Shown here: positions 7,201 to 14,600 of the stretch, piece after piece | Layout of the letters: each line of letters opens with the position of its first letter | How positions within the stretch are numbered: position 1 is the stretch's first letter | Source of the DNA: an uncultured Lachnospiraceae bacterium | GTDB taxonomy: Bacteria > Bacillota > Clostridia > Lachnospirales > Lachnospiraceae | Assembly: GCA_947631075.1 (NCBI GenBank) | Contig: CANRJU010000005.1 | Span: 1-25,225 of the forward strand | Reading direction: 5' to 3' | DNA length: 25,225 nt | Made by a program: the position numbers and the translations under genes | The notes under the pieces: model-generated | The model's input: the letters and a program-made list of their open reading frames with translations, nothing else | What the model was told of the DNA's origin: nothing | Database searches by the model: none

Positions 7201-7488
7201 TTACGCAGCGGCAGCGCCCAGTGCGCCAAGACCAAGAGCGGCTCCGCATGCAATGATAGCAATAATCATAACTACCCAGAGTACCAGCGCAACGATCGAA
7301 CATACCAGACCAGCTGTCGCCATACCGGATGGAGCTTCCTTCTTTGCCTTTGATGCCAAAACAATGCCAATAATAGCAACGACAATCGATGCGTAGCTGA
7401 TGTACGGAATACACATCAACACGATGGACGCAATACCCAGAATCATTGATATCAGGCCTAAATTTGACTGATTGTTATTCTCTTCCAT
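7201..7488 (-). CDS. Small DUF4190-type membrane protein (left paralogue of the switch)
   Basis: The 95-aa protein has two hydrophobic helices (LISMILGIASIVLMCIPYIS and TAGLVCSIVALVLWVVMII) around the basic loop SKAKKEAPSGM, then a small Gly/Ala-rich end. It closely matches the protein at 8659-8898 (shared SMILGIAS, VLMC, VVAIIGI, APSGMAT). AAGGAGGAG lies just before the start. A consensus promoter about 85 bp upstream, on the other side of the 26-bp inverted site, points directly at it. It appears to be the first gene of a run with lgt and the zinc-ribbon DUF4190 gene. Its function is not known. Confidence 0.85.
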   Translation of the reverse strand: MEENNNQSNLGLISMILGIASIVLMCIPYISYASIVVAIIGIVLASKAKKEAPSGMATAGLVCSIVALVLWVVMIIAIIACGAALGLGALGAAAA

Positions 7489-7513
7489 TTTTCTCCTCCT
7501 TCAATTTTTCATC

Positions 7514-7539
7514 TTCGCAGAGTTGCCTACTCTGCGAAA
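7514..7539 (+). repeat. Left recombination site of the invertible segment
   Basis: The site has arms TTCGCAGAG and CTCTGCGAA around an asymmetric 7-bp centre TTGCCTA (7523-7529), with one further matching A at 7539. It is identical to 8605-8630 in the opposite orientation. Arms flanking a 6-8-bp asymmetric centre are the layout of tyrosine-recombinase core sites. In RNA it would form a 10-bp hairpin in the 5' leader of the left DUF4190 gene. Confidence 0.85.
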
Positions 7540-7545
7540 TTATTG

Positions 7546-7560
7546 TGACAAGTTATGTCA
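7546..7560. promoter_or_regulatory. Short palindrome between the left site and the switch promoter
   Basis: TGACAAGTTATGTCA has 5-bp arms around a 5-bp centre and would lie about +7 to +21 of the transcript from the internal promoter. It could be an operator or an accessory recombinase-binding site. Confidence 0.35.
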
Positions 7561-7572
7561 ATAACCATTAAA

Positions 7573-7601
7573 ATTATACATGGTATATTATAATTTGTCA
7601 A
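7573..7601 (-). promoter_or_regulatory. Consensus sigma-A promoter inside the invertible segment, pointing left
   Basis: On the minus strand TTGACA (7601-7596) and TATAAT (7578-7573) match the consensus in all twelve positions with a 17-bp spacer. The predicted start is near 7566. Transcription crosses the left site and enters the DUF4190 gene at 7488; if the segment inverts it would face the paralogue at 8659. Confidence 0.85.
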
Positions 7602-7660
7602 TATATTATAAAATTTATTTTATTTTTTTTTAATAATAATATGAACAAGGAGGCGCTACT

Positions 7661-8617
7661 ATGACAGTCCAACAAAAAAATACCTTTTCAACCCTTGCCA
7701 AAGAATGGTTCCTCATCAAAGAGAGCCAGTGGAAGCCATCCACTGCCGCAAAGTACATGAACATTCTGAAAATTCATCTGATCCCTTATTTTGCGGAAAA
7801 AACATTTGACGAAATAACGCGAAATGATATCGTCACATTCAGCAACCAATTGCTGGCTCATGGAGAAACACATCCAAAAGCGTTATCACCCAAAACCGCC
7901 TCGGATATTCTCTCCCTGCTGAAAAGCATATTAGAATACGCATTCCAGACAGGAGCTTGTACTGCTTTTAATCTCAACGGCATTTATATCCGACAGCCCT
8001 ATAAGCCTCTGAAAACTTTTAGCCCTACCGAACAGCAGAGAATAAGTTTTTATATATGGCGGAACCCTGAGCCCTGTCATCTGGGTATTCTATTAAGCCT
8101 CTATACAGGGCTCCGTCTGGGCGAAATCTGCGCTTTGAAATGGCAGGACATCTGCCTCGAAGAACAATATATATATGTTCACGCAACCATGCAGAGGCTT
8201 CAGGTAAAAGATAATCCTTCCAAAAGAAAGACCGAGATTGTATTTTCCGCGCCCAAAAGTAGTTGCTCCATTCGACGGATCCCGCTTCCCTGCGACATTT
8301 CCTGTCTATTAAAAAAGCACAGACGGTCCAAGGAATCATTTCTTATTACTGGTACGGCACAGTACATGGAACCTCGCACTATGCAGAATCGTTTTAAGCT
8401 TTTACTGAAAAACTGCAATATCGAAGATGCAAATTTCCACACACTCCGTCACACCTTCGCGACCCGTTGCATAGAGCTTAACTTCGATGTGAAAAGTCTG
8501 AGCGAAATACTCGGTCACGCTAACGTAAATATTACAATGAACCGCTATGTTCATCCCTCCATGGAAATGAAAAAAAGAAATATGGATAAATTATCTTTCC
8601 ATTTTTTCGCAGAGTAG
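7661..8617 (+). CDS. Tyrosine recombinase (predicted invertase of the switch)
   Basis: The 318-aa protein has an N-terminal SAM-like core-binding domain (residues ~8-110) and a C-terminal catalytic domain with all expected residues: Arg152 in YTGLRLGE, Lys199 in SAPKSSC, His260 and Arg263 in HTLRHTFATR, His286 in LGHANVN, and nucleophile Tyr296 in ITMNRYVH. It cuts and rejoins DNA through a covalent 3'-phosphotyrosine. AAGGAGG lies 10 nt before the start. Its last codons TTC GCA GAG and the TAG stop are part of the right 26-bp site, so gene and site overlap. The first 32 nt of the gene plus its leader are duplicated at 23563-23617. No convincing promoter of its own is visible; expression may be weak. 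Confidence 0.93.
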   Translation: MTVQQKNTFSTLAKEWFLIKESQWKPSTAAKYMNILKIHLIPYFAEKTFDEITRNDIVTFSNQLLAHGETHPKALSPKTASDILSLLKSILEYAFQTGACTAFNLNGIYIRQPYKPLKTFSPTEQQRISFYIWRNPEPCHLGILLSLYTGLRLGEICALKWQDICLEEQYIYVHATMQRLQVKDNPSKRKTEIVFSAPKSSCSIRRIPLPCDISCLLKKHRRSKESFLITGTAQYMEPRTMQNRFKLLLKNCNIEDANFHTLRHTFATRCIELNFDVKSLSEILGHANVNITMNRYVHPSMEMKKRNMDKLSFHFFAE

Positions 8618-8630
8618 GCAACTCTGCGAA
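8605..8630 (-). repeat. Right recombination site of the invertible segment
   Basis: This is the inverted copy of 7514-7539. Read on the plus strand it has arms TTCGCAGAG and CTCTGCGAA with the centre TAGGCAA, so its centre is opposite in direction to the left site. It contains the recombinase stop codon. A-runs, not T-runs, follow it, so it is not a normal terminator for the recombinase. Confidence 0.85.
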
Positions 8631-8658
8631 AAAATGGATGAGGAGGGAATAAACACAA

Positions 8659-8898
8659 ATGTTTCGCAACAATCGAGCATTAAGCCTATTATCAATGATT
8701 TTGGGTATTGCATCCGTCGTGTTAATGTGTGTTCCTCACACTGGCTACGCATTCATCGTTGTTGCTATTATTGGCATCATTTTAGCAATAAGGGCAAGAA
8801 AAATTGCGCCATCTGGCATGGCAACTATTGGCTTTATATGCTCAATTATCGCTCTTTTGCTCTGGGCTGTTATGCTTATTGTTATTTTATTGTTGTAG
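8659..8898 (+). CDS. Small DUF4190-type membrane protein (right paralogue), C-terminus apparently frameshifted
   Basis: The 79-aa protein mirrors the left paralogue over its whole length (LSMILGIASVVLMCVPHTGY, then VVAIIGIILAIRARKIAPSG). Two hydrophobic helices surround a basic loop. The left protein ends IACGAALGLGALGAAAA; here the frame stops at 8898 after VILLL, but a shifted frame continues VVGCEAIIGFDTLSAVK to a TAA at 8945, clearly the matching tail. A one-base indel in the TTATTTTATTG tract near 8885 would explain this. GAGGAGGG lies 16-23 nt before the ATG. In the present orientation no promoter points at it except possible read-through from the recombinase. It directly precedes the T7SS block. 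Confidence 0.8.
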   Translation: MFRNNRALSLLSMILGIASVVLMCVPHTGYAFIVVAIIGIILAIRARKIAPSGMATIGFICSIIALLLWAVMLIVILLL

Positions 8899-9085
8899 GA
8901 TGCGAGGCTATTATCGGTTTTGATACACTAAGTGCTGTTAAGTAATGCCACATACTCAATTCAAAACCGTATCAGCAAAATTAAGCACAATAAACTGTTT
9001 AACATTTAGGGTCAAAATAATGTCATTGCTATATTATTGTTGACCACAAAAAAAATTTTATGACGACCAAAATTTGTCCCAAATG

Positions 9086-9119
9086 GCATTTTTCATAAAT
9101 GCTATTAGGAATATATTAT
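9086..9119 (+). promoter_or_regulatory. Possible promoter and palindrome before the T7SS block
   Basis: TATTAT (9114-9119) has a weak -35-like TTTCAT (9091-9096) 17 bp upstream. The palindrome GCATTT-TTCAT-AAATGC (9086-9102) covers the -35 position and could be an operator. The gap 8899-9140 otherwise shows no gene and no clear terminator; it holds only the shifted tail of the preceding gene. Confidence 0.35.
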
Positions 9120-9140
9120 ACAATTTAAGGAGGAACAAAA

Positions 9141-9608
9141 ATGACACAAGCACGTTTTACCGGAATTAGTGACAGCTACATTTTCGATGAAGCTGGCGGT
9201 ATGAGAGATCAACTTGAGCAAACAATTTTGAACGAATTGAATGCTAAAAAGTACCCCTTGAAGGCAACCATTACCACTATCAAGGCTGGCAAAGGTTTAA
9301 CAGGTGCGTTGTTTGGCACGAAAGAGCAATGCGTTGTTGTACAGGTTGATAATGAAGCTCAAATTGCTATCTCTAACACAACAGTAGGCACTTACTTGTA
9401 TGTAGAGGTCTATTTAATGATTCAAGAGAAAACAAGTCTTTTTGCTTCTTTTGCAGCCATGACAGACAATGTATTCAAACAACAAAAACGCAACGCCTGC
9501 TATGCTTCAGCTAAGGCCGCAACAGAATCTGCATTTGCAAAACTTGGACTTAAGCAAAGTAATAGTGGATACAAATCTATTCAACGCGAAACTCAAAGTG
9601 AAAATTAG
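9141..9608 (+). CDS. Unknown 155-aa protein, first gene of the T7SS block
   Basis: I do not recognise the family. The protein is soluble-looking, with no signal peptide or membrane helix. It has a beta-rich middle (QCVVVQVDNEAQIAISNTTV, then GTYLYVEVYLMIQ), a Gly-rich motif GKGLTGALFGTKEQ, and a helical, basic C-terminus (QQKRNACYASAKAATESAFA). AAGGAGGA precedes the start. It lies 76 bp before the zinc-ribbon/TPR gene in the same direction, so it is probably co-transcribed with that gene and the SPFH gene. Confidence 0.8.
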   Translation: MTQARFTGISDSYIFDEAGGMRDQLEQTILNELNAKKYPLKATITTIKAGKGLTGALFGTKEQCVVVQVDNEAQIAISNTTVGTYLYVEVYLMIQEKTSLFASFAAMTDNVFKQQKRNACYASAKAATESAFAKLGLKQSNSGYKSIQRETQSEN

Positions 9609-9684
9609 CAACAAAAAGATGGAGCAAGTAGATGGGGGGCAGGCCAATTCTGCCCCGTCTATTTTACCCAATAGGAGATAACAT

Positions 9685-10521
9685 ATGGCTAAAATTAGTT
9701 TAATATGTGAACAATGTGGAGGAAATATAATCCTCGATGATTCGCATGATATTGGAACATGCGAAAATTGTTTGGCGCAATTTGTCATAAAACAAGATAA
9801 AGTTATTCAAGAAATCACACAAAATATTACCAAACACGTTTATGGATATAAAGGAAAAGATGTAGAAGAATTATTAATAGATGGATATAAATTACAAGAT
9901 TTGGGCGATGATAGCAAGGCAAATACAAAATTCAAACAGGCTATTGATATTGAACCGAATTGTTGGAGTGCGTGGCTTGGATATGCATCAACTGGCGGGG
10001 ATAGAACAGGTTATTTATCAATGGTTCCTGCATACAGAGAAGCGTATAGTCTTACATCAGATGAAAAGCAAGAAATAGACACATTCATAAATATGGTCAA
10101 TTATCTTCCTGATCATCATTTACGGTCTGCTTTTATAAGAGCATTTAATTTAGCCAAACATGGCGAGCGTAACAATATATTTATGCTTGTATCCGGTGTC
10201 ATAGGCTGTGATGAGTCTGAAATTGCTTCTTTAGCAGTTGATTTATGTCCCGAAGATTGGCGTGCTCATTTTGCAATGGCAAAATTTAGGCAAATAAGAG
10301 TTAAATGGTGTGAATTAGAAGGAGGTTTCCTCACGGGAAAGCGTCTTCCTAACCATGCGATAGAAGTATTAAATATCTTTGTAAAAGCATATCAGCTTGC
10401 AAAATCCGAAAATGAAATTGCAGCAGATACTGTAATTTCTTACATTGACGAAATGAGCAAAGATGGAGCATATAAAGTATTCGCAAACAAATTAAAAACT
10501 CGAATCAAATACGAAAGATAA
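9685..10521 (+). CDS. TFIIB-like zinc-ribbon protein with TPR-like repeats
   Basis: The 278-aa protein starts with a four-cysteine ribbon (CEQCGG at residues 9-14 and CENCLA near 30-35). A TPR-like segment follows around residues 66-100 (GYKLQDLGDDSKANTKFKQA, then IDIEPNCWSAWLGYA), and helical sequence to the end. Tetratricopeptide repeats bind protein partners. No signal or membrane segment is present, so it should act in the cytoplasm. The start has AGGAG upstream. It ends 21 bp before the SPFH gene start, whose ribosome binding site begins within a few bases of this stop. Its role in the secretion locus is unknown; a scaffold or adaptor is a guess. Confidence 0.8.
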   Translation: MAKISLICEQCGGNIILDDSHDIGTCENCLAQFVIKQDKVIQEITQNITKHVYGYKGKDVEELLIDGYKLQDLGDDSKANTKFKQAIDIEPNCWSAWLGYASTGGDRTGYLSMVPAYREAYSLTSDEKQEIDTFINMVNYLPDHHLRSAFIRAFNLAKHGERNNIFMLVSGVIGCDESEIASLAVDLCPEDWRAHFAMAKFRQIRVKWCELEGGFLTGKRLPNHAIEVLNIFVKAYQLAKSENEIAADTVISYIDEMSKDGAYKVFANKLKTRIKYER

Positions 10522-10542
10522 TTTTTGAAAGGAGAGATGAGA

Positions 10543-11598
10543 ATGGCAATTATTGATAGAATTAAGTATGATGGAACTTCTAATGGTTCTCCGTGGCTTA
10601 TTTACAAATATCCTTCTGAGCAATTTGTATTTGGCTCACAATTAATTGTTGGACAGGGTCAAGAAGCTCTCTTTATTAAAGGGGGTAAAGCTCTAGATTT
10701 ATTTGGAGCAGGTACACATACTTTATCAACAGGTAATCTGCCAATTCTCAATAAATTGGTAAATCTTCCCTTTGGAGGGAAAACTCCGTTTTCTGCAGAA
10801 ATTTACTACATTAACAAAACTGCAAATCTAGATATGAAATGGGGCACCTCTACACCTATCCCATTAGAAGATCCAAAATATGGATTGATTTTAAATATTG
10901 GCGCAAGAGGACAATATGGAATTAATATCGTAGATTCTCGTTTATTTGTGTCACGTGTTATTGGCGTAGTTCCGAATGGTACAACCACAAATGAATTAGC
11001 AGTACTGCGATACTTCAATGGACTAATCAATTCAAAAATTAAATCTGTAACCGCTGAATATATGATAAAAAAACAGATTTCATTTTTGGAAATATCTCAA
11101 TATCTATCAGAATTATCAGACGCCTTTAAGAAAGTTCTAGATGATGAATTTGAACGCTTCGGAATTGAAATAGTTAATTTTTATTGTGTGTCTATTTCAC
11201 CTAAACCCGAAGAATACGAGAAACTTCGCAAGTATAAAGAAGAATTGGCACTAGGAACTGAATTTTATCAGCAGCGACGTTCCCTTGACATATTAGAAAA
11301 ACTTGCAGATAATCCTTCCTCTGGTGGAATGGCAAATGCAGGAATTGGATTGGGCATGGGACTTGGTGTTTTAAATCAAATGGGGCAAGCATTCAATGGC
11401 ATTAGTCAAAACTTTAACACTGCCAAGTCCGAACAACAATCTAAATGTCCTTTTTGTGGTTCATATATTCAAAATGGAATGAAATTCTGTGGAGAATGTG
11501 GAAAACCATTAACTTTAATTAAATGTTCCGCTTGTGGATTTGAAAATAAAATTGAAATGAAATTTTGTGGAAATTGCGGACAAAAACTAATTTTATAA
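10543..11598 (+). CDS. SPFH-domain protein with C-terminal double zinc ribbon
   Basis: The 351-aa protein begins MAIIDRIKYDG and has the SPFH (band-7-like) fold of the virion-core-protein/YdjI group: SQLIVGQGQEALFIKGGKAL, GTHTLSTGNLP, and a long helical part (KKVLDDEFERFGIEIVNFYC). A Gly/Met-rich linker (GIGLGMGLGVLNQMG) leads to two zinc ribbons: CPFCGS..CGECG and CSACGF..CGNCG near residues 300-350. SPFH proteins oligomerise, usually at membranes. The start at 10543 is chosen because AAGGAG lies 8 nt upstream; earlier in-frame starts at 10537 and 10525 would be too close or upstream of it. It directly precedes essC, suggesting a structural role there. Confidence 0.88.
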   Translation: MAIIDRIKYDGTSNGSPWLIYKYPSEQFVFGSQLIVGQGQEALFIKGGKALDLFGAGTHTLSTGNLPILNKLVNLPFGGKTPFSAEIYYINKTANLDMKWGTSTPIPLEDPKYGLILNIGARGQYGINIVDSRLFVSRVIGVVPNGTTTNELAVLRYFNGLINSKIKSVTAEYMIKKQISFLEISQYLSELSDAFKKVLDDEFERFGIEIVNFYCVSISPKPEEYEKLRKYKEELALGTEFYQQRRSLDILEKLADNPSSGGMANAGIGLGMGLGVLNQMGQAFNGISQNFNTAKSEQQSKCPFCGSYIQNGMKFCGECGKPLTLIKCSACGFENKIEMKFCGNCGQKLIL

Positions 11599-11623
11599 AA
11601 TAAGGAGAGAAACATTAAAGATT

Positions 11624-14600
11624 ATGATTGATTTTCTGGTAACTATTTTTACAAATCAGCAATTAGTTTCTAAACTGCTGAGTGATATTGTGAAGAATAG
11701 GGCATCCTCCCTTTTCCTTGAAACTCTGGGTTTGCCTGATGATTTTGTTTTGCCTTTTTTTCTCGAAAATAATGAGGATTCCTTAGTATTTACGTTGTTT
11801 CAAGATCCTGCTGAAAAATATAAAGCCACAATACTCGGTAACTCATGTAACAATCACATAATTCAAAATGGCGACTATATTTCTTTTTCTGACACAAAAG
11901 AAAGTGCTGAAATAAAAATGCTATTTATTTCCACTACAACTATACATATTGGATATTTAAAATACAAGCTTCCCAAAGATACTAATCTTTTCATAGGGCG
12001 TGCACAAAATAATGATATTATATTTTCATTCAGTGATTATGTCTCACGTGAAAAACATGCAGCAATCCACATTAATAGCGACGGCACAGCATTTATTGAA
12101 GACTTAAAGCGCACTATCGGTATTTACATAAATGGGCATATAACATACTCTCAAAAACTTTCAGTTTTTGACGAAATCTTTATAATGGGATTATCAATCA
12201 TCTATTTAGGGGATTGGATTGCGGTCCGAAACCTTATGTGTGAATGTAATTTGCCAAAACTTGATTCTTATTCTGTTAAAATGAGGATTAATGAATCTAA
12301 AACCAAAAACTACTTTGTTAGTAAGCCACGAATTTTAAAATCTTTAGATAATGATGAATTGGAGATAGATGGACCTCCCAATTCTCCAGCCATAGATAAA
12401 ACACCCGCTCTCTTGGTTCTTGGTCCTAGCATTACCATGTCTATGGTAATGCTTGCAAGCCTCGGAGTTTCAATTTCAAGTGCAATTAGTGGCCATAATA
12501 TTCCAACACTGATCGCAAGTGGAACAATGGCCATAGGCATGTTACTTGGCTCTTTATTGTGGCCATCATTGCTAAGAAGCTATCAAAAAAAGAGTACCTT
12601 AGTAGCTGAATCACATAGAAAAGCCAAATACACTTCTTATATTGCTGGAATTGAAAAACAACTAATTAAAAAAACTGAGCGTGCAAAACGGCTTCTTAAT
12701 GAAGTATTATGTCCATCTCCAGAGATAATGTGTGAGTTTTTAGATAATGAAAATGCTAAACTTCATTTGTGGGAACGATCATATAACGATGCTGATTTCC
12801 TTTCTGTTCGAATTGGATTAGGCAATCGTCCCTTTGACGTGCAATTGAAAATTCCACGCATAGGTTTTCAATTACATGATGACGAACTTTGCCATTTACC
12901 TGCTCAACTTGCAAACAAGTATGGAATATTGATTAATGTTCCATTAACTTTAGATTTGTATAACAATAATACAATAGGTATTATTGGGAAAAAGCAGAAC
13001 GTTCATTGTATATTAAACGAAATCATTTTGAATATTGTTTCGTTGCATTCATATGATGAAGTAAAGTTAGCTATTGTTACGTCCCCTCGTCACATTGATG
13101 TATTTGAAAAAGTAAAAAATGTTCCTCACATTTGGAGCACCGACAAAAAAATTCGCTTTTTTGCAACAACGACAGAAGAAGTGCATCATATTTTCTGTTC
13201 AATAAATGAAATAATGATAGAACGAGAAAAGGAAAAAGAAAATAAAGATAAATTCATTCCCCACTATGTTCTAATTATATCAGAACCCTCTCTTGTAGAA
13301 AAAGAGACTTTACTTAGATATATCAATATAGATAGCAAATCATTAGGATTTACTACAATATTTGCGTACGAAAATATAACACAATTACCAAAATCATGTA
13401 CAACAATAGTTCAAAGCGATGAAACACATACGGGATACTATATAAAAAATAAAAACAAAAACAAATTCATTCCCTTTACACTAGATAACATTGATAACGA
13501 AAAAACAAGTATATTTTATTCGGCTCTTTCTCGCATTAATGTTAAACGAGATATTCGTTCTATGGGAATACCAGATCAAATATCTTTTCTGCAAATGTAT
13601 AAAGCAGGAAATGTGGATGAACTGAAAATTGAACAACACTGGGATAGTAATAATTCGGCCAAGTCACTTGCTGCTCCCATTGGTGTTATGGCAGGTGGTG
13701 AACTTTTTTCTTTGGACATTCATGAAGCATATCATGGCTGTCATGGTCTCGTTGCTGGTACAACCGGCTCAGGAAAAAGCGAATTTTTACAGGCATTTAT
13801 TTTGTCTCTTGCAATTAATTACAGTCCAAAAGAAGTTGCCTTTGTTCTTGTTGATTTTAAAGGCGGAGATATGGCTCGACCATTTATGGCCAAGCCTTCT
13901 TCTCCTGCATTACCTCATTTAGCTGCAACAATTTCCAATTTATCAGGAAATATACTATACAGAGCACTTGTGTCTTTAGAAGCGGAAATTAAATCACGAC
14001 AGCGTTTATTTAACGAATCCGCTAGCAAATTAGGTGTAGATAAATTGGATATAAATACTTATCACAAGTATTATAAAGGTGGTCGATTAATCACGCCTCT
14101 GCCTCACTTAGTTATTATCATTGACGAATTTGCGCAATTAAAAACTCAACAACCAGATTTTTTAGCCCAGTTAATTAATGTTGCTCAAGTTGGCAGAAGT
14201 CTTGGTATTCATCTCATTCTTGCCACACAAAAGCCAAGCGGAATTGTTGATCCCCAAATCATGAGCAATTCACGATTTAAAGTATGTCTTAAAGTTGCTG
14301 AAAAACAGGATAGTATTGATATGATTAATAAACCTGATTCAGCATTTATTAAGAATCCCGGAAGACTTAATATTCAAGTTGGATATGATGAAATTTACGA
14401 ATGCGTTCAGTCTGGATTTAGTGGGGCAGATTACATTCCGACCTCCAAATATGTTCCGGATGAAGAAATTACTATTCAAATGGTAGATAACACGGCAAAT
14501 CCAATTCATAGCGCAAAATTTGAATTGTCTGTTAATAAATCAGACAAAACACAACTTGAAGCTATTGTCGCAGAAATTGTTGCTCTTGGCCAAAAGAAAA

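Larger units (their letters stand above)
7514..8630. mobile_element. Predicted invertible DNA segment carrying its own tyrosine recombinase and an outward promoter
   Basis: Two identical 26-bp sites in opposite orientation bound about 1.1 kb containing one tyrosine recombinase gene and one strong promoter. Two paralogous DUF4190 genes, each with its own ribosome binding site, start just outside the two ends and point away from them. Recombination between inverted core sites would flip the segment and redirect the promoter. In the present orientation the promoter reads left. Inversion itself is inferred, not seen. Confidence 0.75.

Noticed and set aside
5592..7256. Very long plus-strand open frame (554 codons)
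   Set aside because: It is rich in Arg, Gln, His and Pro, lacks a ribosome binding site, and runs antisense to the clearly recognisable zinc-ribbon and lgt genes.
7514..8630. Reading the two 26-bp palindromic sites as transcription terminators
   Set aside because: Neither is followed by a T-run in the needed direction, and the identical asymmetric centres in opposite orientation fit recombination sites better.
8915..8969. CGGTTTTGA / TCAAAACCG inverted repeat as a terminator before the T7SS block
   Set aside because: The loop is 37 nt and no T-run follows, so it is unlikely to stop transcription.
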